Source of the DNA: Pseudomonas sp. BN102
GTDB lineage: Bacteria; Pseudomonadota; Gammaproteobacteria; Pseudomonadales; Pseudomonadaceae
Length of the DNA: 64,000 bases
NCBI RefSeq assembly: GCF_029871245.1
Contig: NZ_SSON01000070.1
Location: 1-64,000, forward strand
Direction: 5' to 3'
The notes beneath the pieces are model-generated. The model saw only the letters and a program-made list of their open reading frames with translations, did not search any database and was not told the DNA's origin. Position 1 is the first letter of the stretch. Each line of letters starts with the position of its first letter. Both the position numbers and the translations under genes were made by a program. Of the stretch, positions 56,068-64,000 are shown one piece after another.

Positions 56068-57741
56068 TTGTCCGCGCTCGTCGAGCCCATGCGCATGCTC
56101 CTGCTGGCGGAAACGCCGGCCTGGGCGGAACTCCTTCGTGGACGCCTGTCCGCGATGGGCAGCGCATTCCCCCTGGTTACTGCTGCCTCCTGGGACTCCG
56201 CCAGCAGCCTGGTGGACGAAATGGACTGCGCCCTGGTGTTCTGCACCCCACAGCTGCTTCCCGCGGCCGGCCGTTGCCCGCTGCCTATCATCCTGCTGCT
56301 GGAGGAGGAGCCCTTTGATGCGCCCCAGGGGGTAAGCGACTGGCTGGTGCGCGAACACCTCAACACCGACACCCTGCGTCGCACCCTCCGCCATGTCCGC
56401 GAGCGGCGCAACCTGCAGCACGCCCTGGAACGTCTGGCCGAACAGGACCCGCTCACCGGCATCGCCAACCGCCAGGGCTTCCAGACCCTGCTGGCGGCGC
56501 GCCTGGTGGAATACGAAGGGCGCGGCCTGGCCCTCGGTCACCTGGACCTGGACAACTTCCGCCACGCCAACGACTCCCTCGGCTATCAGGCCGGCGACCG
56601 CCTGATCCTGCAGGTGGTGGCGCGGCTCAAAGGGCAGCTGCGCGCCGGCGACCAGCTGGCGCGCCTGGGGGGCGATGAGTTCGCCTTGCTGCTGGACGTC
56701 CGTCGTGACCCGAGCCGCGCCGAACAGGTCGCCGAACGCATCGCTGAAGCCCTGGCCGAGCCCTACCAGGTGGACGGCGAAAGTCTGCTGCTGGGCTGCA
56801 GCCTGGGCTTGGCCCACTCCCGCGCCAGACAAGGCGCCGATCCGCTGATGTGGCACGCCCATATCGCCATGCAGCAGGCCAAGGCCAGCCAGGGCTGCAC
56901 CTTCCATGTGTTCGATGAGCGCATCAACCGTAGTGCGCGCAGCCAGGCCGACCTGGAGAGCGAGTTGCGCCGCGCCCTGCGCCGCGACGAACTGGAACTG
57001 CACTACCAGCCGCGGCTGTGCCTGAAGACCGGCAGCATCCTCGGTCTGGAGGCCCTGGTGCGCTGGCGCCACGCCGAACGCGGCCTGCTCACCCCCAACG
57101 AATTCGTGCCGCTCGCCGAGGAAAGCGGGCTGATAGTGCCGCTCGGCTACTGGGTCATCTCCCGCGCATTGCGCGACATGCAGTGGCTGCGCGGGCGCGG
57201 CCTGCCGCCGCTGCACATGGCGGTGAACCTGTCCTTCCGGCAGTTCCAGGACAGCCAGTTGCTCTCCACCCTGAGCCGGTTGATCCAGGAGCGCGGCGTG
57301 GATGCCCGCTGGCTGGAGTTCGAACTGACCGAAACCGCGGTGATGCGCCGTAGCGAACAGGTGCGCCAGACCATGGACGCCCTGGGCCGGTTGGGCGTGC
57401 GCTTCTCCCTGGACGACTTCGGCACCGGCTTCTCTTCCTTCGTCCACCTCAACAGCCTGCCCATCGCCTTGCTGAAGATCGACAAGAGCTTCGTCGGTGG
57501 CATACAGGATCGGCCGGAAAACCGCCAACTGGTGAAGGCCATGATCAACCTGGCGCAGAACCTCAAGCTGGAGGTGGTGGCCGAGGGCGTGGAAAACGCC
57601 GAGCAGCTGGCGCTGCTGCGCCAGTTCGGCTGCGACCAGGCCCAGGGTTACTGGATCAGCCGGCCGCTACCCCTGGCCGAGCTGGCGCGCTTCCTGGTGT
57701 TCAGCTCGCGCCAGCCGCTGTTCGCCAGCCAGGAGCCCTAG
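56068..57741 (+). CDS. GGDEF-EAL domain protein with a degenerate N-terminal receiver-like region
   Basis: 557 residues: an N-terminal ~110-residue region with a receiver-like fold but no recognisable phosphoacceptor. A GGDEF domain follows with intact GGDEF (201-205) and an RxxD I-site five residues upstream (R192-D195). The EAL domain has EAL at 328-330 and DDFGTGFSS. Both synthesis and hydrolysis of c-di-GMP are therefore possible, with product inhibition. It starts at TTG 56068 behind GGGGGAGG; the nearest ATG (56089) has no ribosome-binding site. Confidence 0.87.
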   Translation: MSALVEPMRMLLLAETPAWAELLRGRLSAMGSAFPLVTAASWDSASSLVDEMDCALVFCTPQLLPAAGRCPLPIILLLEEEPFDAPQGVSDWLVREHLNTDTLRRTLRHVRERRNLQHALERLAEQDPLTGIANRQGFQTLLAARLVEYEGRGLALGHLDLDNFRHANDSLGYQAGDRLILQVVARLKGQLRAGDQLARLGGDEFALLLDVRRDPSRAEQVAERIAEALAEPYQVDGESLLLGCSLGLAHSRARQGADPLMWHAHIAMQQAKASQGCTFHVFDERINRSARSQADLESELRRALRRDELELHYQPRLCLKTGSILGLEALVRWRHAERGLLTPNEFVPLAEESGLIVPLGYWVISRALRDMQWLRGRGLPPLHMAVNLSFRQFQDSQLLSTLSRLIQERGVDARWLEFELTETAVMRRSEQVRQTMDALGRLGVRFSLDDFGTGFSSFVHLNSLPIALLKIDKSFVGGIQDRPENRQLVKAMINLAQNLKLEVVAEGVENAEQLALLRQFGCDQAQGYWISRPLPLAELARFLVFSSRQPLFASQEP

Positions 57742-57774
57742 GCGCGCCGCGCGCACCAACGCCCACTGCCGGCC

Positions 57775-57876
57775 GTAGGTTGGCGCTGAGCCAAGCGAAG
57801 CCCAACAATACCGGGCTCGGTGCCTGCCCTGTTGGGCTTCGCGGAGCTCAGCGGATCGCCGCCCGGCCCAACCTAC
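57775..57876. repeat. Palindromic repeat, family A copy 3 (interrupted)
   Basis: GTAGGTTGGCGCTGAGC ... GAGCTCAGC and GGCCCAACCTAC, 102 bp. Relative to copies 1 and 2, an extra 14-bp GC-rich segment (about 57852-57865) lies in the right arm. It overlaps the last 29 nt of the MATE gene. Confidence 0.8.
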
Positions 57877-59257
57877 GCGTGCTTCCGGCGATCGACTCAG
57901 CAGCAGGTCGCAACAGCCGCGCCGTCTTCCATTCGAAGCCCAGGGTCAGCCCCAGCGCCGCGCAGGCCAGGCCCAGGGCCAGGCCCCACCAGACGCCCTC
58001 AGCGCCCCAGCCCAGGGGGAAGGCCAGCAGCCAGGCCGCCGGTGCGCCCACCAGCCAGTAGCAGGCGAGGCCGACCAGGAAGGTGGTCTTGGCGTCCTTC
58101 AAGCCTCGAATGGCGCCCATGGCGATGGTCTGGGTGCCGTCGAACAGCTCGAACCAGGCGGCCACCGCCAGCAGGCTCACGGCCAACTGCACGATGTCCC
58201 GGAATTCCTCGGCCTGGTGATCGAGGAACAGACCCACCACCAGCTCCGGCGCCACCCAGAACAGCACGGCGAAGGCCAGCATGCAGCCGGCGCCGAAGCC
58301 GATGCCCAGGCGCCCGGCGCGGCGCGCTTCCTCAAGCCGCCCGGCGCCATAGTGCTGGCCGATGCGGAAGGTCACCGCGTAGGAAATCCCCACTGGCACC
58401 ATAAAGGCCACATACACCGACTGGATGGCGATCTGGTGCGCCGCCAGCTGGGTGCTGCCCAGCGCACCCATGCACAAGGCGGCGAAAGCGAACAGGCCGG
58501 ATTCCACCGCATAGGTGCCACCGATGGGCAGGCCCAGGCGCAGCAGCTCCTTGAGGTCGTCCAGGCGCGGTTCGAACAGCCCCTGGCGCAGCGAATAGGC
58601 GGCATAGGCCGGGTGGCGGGTGACGTGCCAGGCCAGCAGCAGGGCCATGACATTCATCACCAGCGCGGTGACCACGCCGATGCCGGCCAGGCCCAGTTGC
58701 GGCAAGCCGAACCAGCCGTGGATCAGCGCATAGTTGAGGACGAAGTTGGCCAGTGCGCCGCCAATGCTGATCGCCATCACCGGGCCGGGCCTGCCGATGG
58801 CGCTGGTGAAACCGCGCAGGGACATGAAAGTCATGTAGCCGGGCAGGGCGAAGACCAGGGTGGAGAGAAAGCGCATGCCGCCTTCGATGTTCTGCGGCTC
58901 CTGGCCAAAGCGCAGCAGCAGCGGTTCGAGATTCCACAGCAACAGGCCGGCGGCCAGCGCCAGTCCCCAACCGAGCCACAGCCCGGCCTGGGTGAGGCGC
59001 GCCGCACCGATGGCGTCATTGGCGCCATGGCGGATCGCGACCAGGTTGCCCACTGCGGCGATAACGCCGACGCAGAAGATCGACACGAAGGAATAGCTGG
59101 CCGCGCCCAGGCCGCCGGCGGCGAGTTCCGCCGGGCCGAGCAGGCCCATCATCACGGTATCGGTGAACACCATCAGCACGTGCGCCAGCTGGGCGGCGAT
59201 CAGCGGGCCGGCAAGGCGCAAAATGGCCACCAGTTCGTTGCGTATGCTTTGCGGCAT
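57848..59257 (-). CDS. MATE family multidrug efflux pump
   Basis: A 469-residue NorM/PmpM-type Na+ or H+-coupled exporter with 12 hydrophobic helices (MFTDTVMMGLLGPAELAAGG, and GLPIGGTYAVESGLFAFAA). Substrate spectrum not deducible. The last nine residues (RRLGRAAIR) and the TGA stop are encoded by the palindromic repeat at 57775-57876. Confidence 0.88.
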   Translation of the reverse strand: MPQSIRNELVAILRLAGPLIAAQLAHVLMVFTDTVMMGLLGPAELAAGGLGAASYSFVSIFCVGVIAAVGNLVAIRHGANDAIGAARLTQAGLWLGWGLALAAGLLLWNLEPLLLRFGQEPQNIEGGMRFLSTLVFALPGYMTFMSLRGFTSAIGRPGPVMAISIGGALANFVLNYALIHGWFGLPQLGLAGIGVVTALVMNVMALLLAWHVTRHPAYAAYSLRQGLFEPRLDDLKELLRLGLPIGGTYAVESGLFAFAALCMGALGSTQLAAHQIAIQSVYVAFMVPVGISYAVTFRIGQHYGAGRLEEARRAGRLGIGFGAGCMLAFAVLFWVAPELVVGLFLDHQAEEFRDIVQLAVSLLAVAAWFELFDGTQTIAMGAIRGLKDAKTTFLVGLACYWLVGAPAAWLLAFPLGWGAEGVWWGLALGLACAALGLTLGFEWKTARLLRPAAESIAGSTRRLGRAAIR

Positions 59258-59395
59258 GAGTAAGGCTCACTATTTCAGTGCGCCGGCCAATCCCTTTGGC
59301 CGACTGGGAGTCTGGCAATTTTCCGAGCCTTGAACAGCGGGCACAAAAGGAAAAAAATGATGCCTTCCATGACTTTGACTCATAGGTGAAGGTAT

Positions 59396-60313
59396 ATGTC
59401 GCGCCGCCTGCCCCCGCTCTACGCCTTGCGGGCCTTCGAGGCCGCGGCCCGGCACGCCTCCTTCACCCGCGCCGCCGAGGAGCTAGCGATCACCCAGAGC
59501 GCCGTGAGCCGGCATATCCGCACCTTGGAGGAGCATTTCTCCTGTCGCCTGTTCGAGCGCCAGGGGCGCAACCTGCAACTCACCGAGCCGGCGCGCATGC
59601 TGCTGCCGGGCCTGCGCGAGGGCTTTGATGCCCTGGAGCGGGCCTGCACCACCCTGCGGGTCGATGACGCCACCTTGCGCTTGAAGGCACCTTCCACCCT
59701 CACCATGCGCTGGCTATTGTCGCGCCTGTCCCGCTTTCGCCACCGCAACGCCGACATCGAGGTGCAGCTCACCAGCGCCTGGATGGATGTGGACAAGGTG
59801 GATTTCCAGCACGAGCCCTTCGACTGCGCCGTGCTGCTCAGTGATGGCCACTTCAACCAGGATTGGGAAGTGACCCTGCTGTTCAGTGAATGGCTGATCC
59901 CAGTCTGCGAGCCCTCCCAGGCGGCCGAGCCCTGGGGCCTGGAACGCCTGCAACAGACCGAACTGCTGCACCCAACGCCCGACCGCCGCGACTGGCGGCG
60001 CTGGCTGCAGCGCATGGACCTGGGGGAGAAGGTGTCCCTCAAGGGCGGCCAGGTGTTCGACACCCTGGAGCTGGGCATAGTGGCCGCCGCCCGGGGCTAT
60101 GGCGTGTCAATCGGCGACCTGGTGATGGTGGCCGAAGACGTGGCCCAGGGCCGCATCGGCCTGCCCTGGCCCACCGCCGTGGCCAGCGGCGACAGCTACT
60201 ACCTGGTCTGGCCCCGCGCCCGCAGCGGCCAGGAGCGACTGCGTCGGCTGCGCGATTTCCTGCAGGCGGAGGTGGCTGCCATGGTGCTGCCACCCGTGGA
60301 ACTGCTCGGTTAG
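59396..60313 (+). CDS. LysR-family regulator (GcvA-like)
   Basis: A 305-residue LysR protein: N-terminal winged HTH (YALRAFEAAARHASFTRAAE, ITQSAVSRHIRTLEE) and a substrate-binding domain of the GcvA/AmpR subgroup. Target unknown; the closest genes are the divergent MATE pump and a convergent membrane thioredoxin. Its TAG stop overlaps that gene's TAA by 4 nt. Confidence 0.88.
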   Translation: MSRRLPPLYALRAFEAAARHASFTRAAEELAITQSAVSRHIRTLEEHFSCRLFERQGRNLQLTEPARMLLPGLREGFDALERACTTLRVDDATLRLKAPSTLTMRWLLSRLSRFRHRNADIEVQLTSAWMDVDKVDFQHEPFDCAVLLSDGHFNQDWEVTLLFSEWLIPVCEPSQAAEPWGLERLQQTELLHPTPDRRDWRRWLQRMDLGEKVSLKGGQVFDTLELGIVAAARGYGVSIGDLVMVAEDVAQGRIGLPWPTAVASGDSYYLVWPRARSGQERLRRLRDFLQAEVAAMVLPPVELLG

Positions 60314-61110
60314 GGCAACTGGCGCAACCCGTGCTCCAGGCTGGCGCCGGACAGCTCGCCCATGTGGCTGTGATTCAGCCTTCCCTTCGCGTCATAGAAG
60401 AGGGTAGTTGGCAGGCCGTAGGAACCGGTGGCCTGGCCCAGGCGATTGCCGCTGTCGAGCAGGACTTCCTTTGGCTTCAAACCCTGCTCGGCCAGGAAGC
60501 CGGTCACCGCTGCAGCGTGTTCACCCTGGTTCACCAGCACGAAACGCACCTCGGGATTGCCTTGCTGGGCCGCTTCCAGCACGGGCATTTCGCGGCGGCA
60601 GGGCGCGCACCAGGTGGCCCAGAGGTTGACCACCAGCGGCCGGCCGTCCAGTTCGCCCAGATTGACCGGGTTGCCCTGCAGGTCGAGCAGGGCCAGTTCG
60701 GGTAGTTGCCGGCTCTGGTCGAGGGCCGCGAGGATGGCGCCGGCGCCACCCCAGAGCAGGCCGCCCACGGTCAGGGCGATGGCCAGCGGTCGGCGTAGGG
60801 CTGCGGTGCGCCAGGCCAGGATGGCGCCAATCAGCAGCGCTGCCAGCAGCCCGGGCCAGAGCATGAAGCCGCCATCACGGATATCCAGAAGGCCCCAGGG
60901 CGCCGACGAGTACTGTTCGAAGTAGCGCGCGGCGAAGGCCAGGCGCGCCACCAGCAGGCCGCCCAGCAGCATGGCGAACAGCGCCGCCTCGGGATTGGCC
61001 TTGCGTTTGCGCCCGGCCAGCCAGCCGCTGAGCATGGCTGCGAAGAAGCCCAGGTAGAGCAGGGCCTGTTGGGTGGGGATGGCGAGGGGGCCGAGGGTGA
61101 GGCTGGTCAT
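60310..61110 (-). CDS. Membrane thioredoxin-like protein (TlpA/ResA) with N-terminal helical region
   Basis: 266 residues. The N-terminal half holds four to five membrane helices (about 8-128) resembling the prolipoprotein diacylglyceryl transferase-like segment of some TlpA proteins. The C-terminal ~130 residues are a periplasmic TlpA-type thioredoxin with redox motif WCAPC (C168, C171). The start at 61110 has GGAG 6 nt upstream; the open frame extends 86 codons further without support. It probably works in disulfide chemistry or cytochrome maturation (inference). Confidence 0.83.
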   Translation of the reverse strand: MTSLTLGPLAIPTQQALLYLGFFAAMLSGWLAGRKRKANPEAALFAMLLGGLLVARLAFAARYFEQYSSAPWGLLDIRDGGFMLWPGLLAALLIGAILAWRTAALRRPLAIALTVGGLLWGGAGAILAALDQSRQLPELALLDLQGNPVNLGELDGRPLVVNLWATWCAPCRREMPVLEAAQQGNPEVRFVLVNQGEHAAAVTGFLAEQGLKPKEVLLDSGNRLGQATGSYGLPTTLFYDAKGRLNHSHMGELSGASLEHGLRQLP

Positions 61111-61376
61111 GCGGGGCTCCGCTGGAACGGGCGTCGAGTATCGCAGGCTGGCGCGGCGGAGCCAGCAGGAGGCTGTGGATAAATGTTTCGGCCAGATCGG
61201 TGCGCTGTGGGAGCATCCCTCATTCCAACCCCGCTCTGCGCCCCGGCCTGATCGCTTCGCGCTCAGGCGCTCATAGGCGCCGGAAGCGGTGCTTCCGAAA
61301 GCGCGCCTGTTCGCCCCAGAGGGAGAGGGGGCGGGCTGCGGTCGGATGAGGGAAGCCACAGGTGGCAAGGAGCTCG

Positions 61377-63353
61377 TCAGCGCACCACATGCAGGAAGTG
61401 AAGGTGCTTCTCGTACTGGTCGAGCAGGTCGCCGATCACTTCCTCGCGGCTCCAGCCCATCACGTCGTAGTCCTGGCCGCCTTCACGCAGGTAGACCTCG
61501 GCGCGGAAGTACTTGCGCGCATCGCCGTTGTCCTCACCGGCTTCGCGGGTGGCGAAACGCGGCAGGAGGAAGGCGCGCGGGCGCACCTCATAGCTGAAGT
61601 CCACATCTGCATCGTGCCCCACGTTGAGCTTGCAGCGGCCTTCCTCGCCATTCAGCACCTCCACCTGGTAGCCCTGCTTGCGCAGTTCATCGGCCAACTC
61701 GATGCAGGCGGGCTGCACCACTTCGCTGATGAAGCGAGTGACGTGGGTGCGCCGGGGGAACATCAGGATATTGCGCAGGCGCCGCTGCCAACCGCCGTGC
61801 TGACGCTGGGCCGAGCGCGAGAGGTTGAGCGACTGATAGCGGATGCCACGCTTGGTGGCATCCAGGCGCAGCGCCTTGAGCAGCCCCCAGGTCGCTGCCA
61901 GCAGCACCGCAGCGAAGGGCAGGGCGCTGGCGATGGTGGCGGCTTGCAGGGCCTTGAGGCCGTCGGCCAGCAGCAGGGCCATGGCGACCACGCCGACCAG
62001 AATCGACCAGAACAGGCGCTGCCATAGCGGCGTCTCTTCGCGCCCGCCGGATGCCAGCATGTCCAGCACCAGGGCGCCGGAGTCGGCGGAGGTGACGAAG
62101 AACACCACCACCATGGCCACGGCTACCAGCGACAGGAAGAAGGAGAAGGGGAACTGCTCGAGGAAGGCGAACAGCGCCAGCGAGCTATCCTGCCGGACCG
62201 TATCCACCAGGCCGGTGATGCCTTGGTGCAGGACCATGTGGATGGCTGTGTCGCCGAAAATCGTCATCCACAGCAGGGTGAAGCCGGCGGGAACGAAGAG
62301 TACGCCGCAGACGAACTCGCGGATGGTGCGACCGCGGGAGATGCGGGCGAAGAACAGGCCGACGAAGGGCGACCAGGACAGCCACCAGCCCCAGTAGAGG
62401 ATGGTCCAGCCGCCGATCCAGTCGGTGGGTTCGTAGGCATAGAGGTTGAAGGTCTTGCTGACGATCTCCGACAGGTAGCCTCCGGTGTTCTGCACGAAGG
62501 TCTGCAGCAGGAACACGGTGGGGCCGAGGACCAGCACCACCAGCATCAGGAGCACCGCCAGGGCCAGGTTCAGCTCGGAGAGGACGCGGATGCCCTTGTT
62601 CAGCCCGCTGGCCGCCGACAGGGTGGCCAGGCCGCAGGTGAGGGCGATCAGGCCGAGTTGCACCGGTACGCTGACCGGCAGGCCGAACAGGTGGTTGAGG
62701 CCGCCGTTGATCTGCAGCACACCATAGCCCAGGGAGGTCGCGATGCCGAAGACGGTACCGAGGATCGCGAAGATATCCACAGCATGGCCGATCGGGCCGT
62801 AGATGCGTTCGCCGATCAGCGGATACAGCGCCGAGCGCAGGGTCAGCGGCAGGTCGTGGCGGAAGCAGAAGTACGCCAGGATCAACGCGACTATGGCGTA
62901 GATCGACCAGGCGTGCAGGCCCCAGTGGAAGAAGGTGAGCTTCATCGCCTCCTTGGCCGCGGCCACCGTATTGGGATCGCCCACGGGCGGGTTGGCGTAG
63001 TGCATCAGAGGTTCGGCGACGCCGAAGAACATCAGGCCGATGCCCATGCCGGCGGCGAACAACATGGCGAACCAGGTGCCGTTGCCATAGTCCGGCTGGC
63101 TGTGGTCGGGGCCGAGCTTGATATCGCCGAAGCGGCTGACGGCCAGGAAGACCACGGTGATGAGGATCAGGGCCACGCTGAGGACGTAGAACCAGCTGGC
63201 ATTGAGCAGGATCCAGGCCTGGATCTGGCCGAACAGCGCCTGGGCCTGTTCGCGGGCCAGAGTGCTATAGAGCACCAGGGCGATGATGAGTACTGCGGAG
63301 CCGAAAAAGACCGGCGGGTTGAGGGTGGATTGCGAAGACTTATTTGCCTCCAT
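61377..63353 (-). CDS. BCCT family choline/betaine transporter (BetT-like)
   Basis: A 658-residue Na+ or H+-coupled uptake carrier with 12 helices and the BCCT signature region GWWLSWSPFVGLFFARIS. The C-terminal ~130 residues are a hydrophilic extension (RTHVTRFISEVVQP ... HLHFLHVVR), as in osmoregulated BetT-type carriers. The substrate could be choline, betaine or carnitine. The leader has ATAACAAGG, a near CA motif, directly before AAGGAG. Confidence 0.88.
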   Translation of the reverse strand: MEANKSSQSTLNPPVFFGSAVLIIALVLYSTLAREQAQALFGQIQAWILLNASWFYVLSVALILITVVFLAVSRFGDIKLGPDHSQPDYGNGTWFAMLFAAGMGIGLMFFGVAEPLMHYANPPVGDPNTVAAAKEAMKLTFFHWGLHAWSIYAIVALILAYFCFRHDLPLTLRSALYPLIGERIYGPIGHAVDIFAILGTVFGIATSLGYGVLQINGGLNHLFGLPVSVPVQLGLIALTCGLATLSAASGLNKGIRVLSELNLALAVLLMLVVLVLGPTVFLLQTFVQNTGGYLSEIVSKTFNLYAYEPTDWIGGWTILYWGWWLSWSPFVGLFFARISRGRTIREFVCGVLFVPAGFTLLWMTIFGDTAIHMVLHQGITGLVDTVRQDSSLALFAFLEQFPFSFFLSLVAVAMVVVFFVTSADSGALVLDMLASGGREETPLWQRLFWSILVGVVAMALLLADGLKALQAATIASALPFAAVLLAATWGLLKALRLDATKRGIRYQSLNLSRSAQRQHGGWQRRLRNILMFPRRTHVTRFISEVVQPACIELADELRKQGYQVEVLNGEEGRCKLNVGHDADVDFSYEVRPRAFLLPRFATREAGEDNGDARKYFRAEVYLREGGQDYDVMGWSREEVIGDLLDQYEKHLHFLHVVR

Positions 63354-63495
63354 TGAGCTAGCTCTCCTTGTTATCGGATGGCCGCCAAGGGCGGAAGGCG
63401 CAGCATCCTAGCACAATCGATAGAGCCAATCTTTCGAAGATGAATAGTCCGATAGTTTTGTTTGAAGATCCCTCCTGAGATCCGGGAACTAGCGC

Positions 63496-63548
63496 AGGAG
63501 CGAGCTCTGCTCGCGAACGGGACCACTTCGCGAGCAGAGCTCGCTCCT
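63496..63548. repeat. Perfect 22-bp inverted repeat (REPIN-like) before the BCCT gene
   Basis: Arms at 63496-63517 (AGGAGCGAGCTCTGCTCGCG..) and 63527-63548 are perfect complements with a 9-nt loop, each containing the internal GAGCTC palindrome. It lies in the 219-bp gap between the BCCT transporter start and the 3' end of comM. Confidence 0.9.
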
Positions 63549-63572
63549 ACGGTTTCCTGGCACTTGCCCTGC

Positions 63573-64000
63573 TCAAAGCTGGGGCTCCGGCCGGTACTGC
63601 AAGGCCTCGGCCAAGTGGTGACGGGCGATGCTTGCGGCCTGTTCCAGATCGGCCAGGGTGCGTGCCACCTTGAGGATGCGGTGGGCTGCGCGCAGGGAGA
63701 GGTTGAGGCGCTCGCAGGCGCTTTCCAGCCACTCGCGGTCCTGCCTGGCGAGGCTGCAATGCCGGCGCAGGCCATTGAGGTCGAGGAAGGCGTTGGCGCA
63801 GCCCTGGCGCTGGAGCTGCAGCCGCCGAGCGCGGGCCACTTCACTGGCGGCTTCGATGCTGCCGTGACCACCGTGGGTGGCGGGTTCCAGGGCGGTGGCC
63901 TCGCGGGCCACGGTCAGGTGCAGATCGATGCGGTCGAGCAGCGGTCCGGACAGCTTGGCGCGGTAGCGCTGGATCTGCTCCGGCGTGCAGCGGCAGCGTC
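63573..64000 (-). CDS. comM: Mg chelatase-like competence protein ComM, 5' end missing
   Basis: The minus-strand frame is open from the window edge (64000) to its stop at 63573. It encodes CRCTPEQIQRYRAKLSGPLL, followed by DRIDLHLTVAREATALEP and a Mg_chelatase C-terminal region (SARERLNLSLRAAHRILKVA-type). This is the distal third of YifB/ComM, a helicase-like AAA+ protein that promotes heteroduplex branch migration in natural transformation. The first ~350 residues, including the AAA+ motor, lie beyond the window, so gene integrity cannot be assessed. Confidence 0.9.
   Translation of the reverse strand, partial: RCRCTPEQIQRYRAKLSGPLLDRIDLHLTVAREATALEPATHGGHGSIEAASEVARARRLQLQRQGCANAFLDLNGLRRHCSLARQDREWLESACERLNLSLRAAHRILKVARTLADLEQAASIARHHLAEALQYRPEPQL

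Noticed and set aside
61174-61182. TGTGGATAA (perfect DnaA box) upstream of the TlpA-like gene
   Set aside because: With the copy at 10135 that is two; about 0.5 is expected by chance in 64 kb at even base use, and no cluster typical of oriC exists.
61111-61376. Possible gene in the gap between the TlpA-like gene and the BCCT transporter
   Set aside because: Only an 86-codon extension of the TlpA frame is open, without coding character; no ribosome-binding site.

Overview
The window is a GC-rich, densely coded stretch of a Pseudomonas chromosome. The evidence is the combination of phoBR-pst-phoU, ubiAC, two rubredoxins with a rubredoxin reductase, crc-pyrE, algC-argB, kauB, dadA-dadX, a PauR-like regulator and the Rep helicase. 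From memory, much of the order follows the P. aeruginosa chromosome, while exbB-exbD-tonB beside oxyR-recG is the arrangement I associate with P. putida and P. fluorescens. The species is not resolved. I see no tRNA, rRNA, insertion sequence, prophage, CRISPR array or defence island; this is mostly core genome.

Layout: 0.2-9.7 kb is phosphate uptake and signalling (pstA, pstB, phoU; a receiver/PilZ-like protein; an M23 peptidase; a CNNM/CBS protein; phoR and phoB on the minus strand). 9.7-16.1 kb holds a secreted COG4315 protein, ubiA and ubiC, rubA1-rubA2-rubB, an HU protein, an SCP2-like protein and a YbaK-HDOD protein. 16.2-21.5 kb has oxyR-recG and exbB-exbD-tonB. 21.6-25.3 kb carries an epimerase, an AraC regulator, a LysE exporter, a lipoprotein of unknown role and ridA. 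25.4-33.4 kb is information processing and stringent response (spoT, rpoZ, gmk, yicC, rph), then crc, pyrE, a DUF4124 protein and a thioesterase. 33.4-41.8 kb is argB, a long membrane-anchored algC, dut, coaBC, radC, a peptide-binding protein, rpmB and rpmG. 41.9-53 kb is amine and D-amino-acid catabolism with its regulators (cupin, aminotransferase, kauB, MFS, FAD oxidase, lrp, dadA, a RidA paralogue, dadX, pauR) and cytochrome c5. 53-64 kb has xpt, rep, a GGDEF-EAL protein, a MATE pump, a LysR regulator, a TlpA-like membrane protein, a BCCT transporter and the 3' end of comM.

Functional links: PhoB/PhoR, PstAB and PhoU form one phosphate-sensing circuit, and a Pho-box-like site lies before phoB. 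OxyR and RecG are translationally coupled by an ATGA overlap, as are ExbD and TonB. The 42-52 kb block channels polyamine and alanine nitrogen and carbon into central metabolism. Two of its genes carry AAYAAYAA leader motifs of the type read by Hfq/Crc, and crc itself is in the window.

The least ordinary material is non-coding. There is a family of composite palindromic repeats, two of which supply the stop codon and C-terminal codons of neighbouring genes. There is also a perfect 22-bp inverted repeat, a nested stem between convergent genes, and clustered CCCTCTCCC palindromes upstream of pstA. I found no convincing undescribed multi-gene system.
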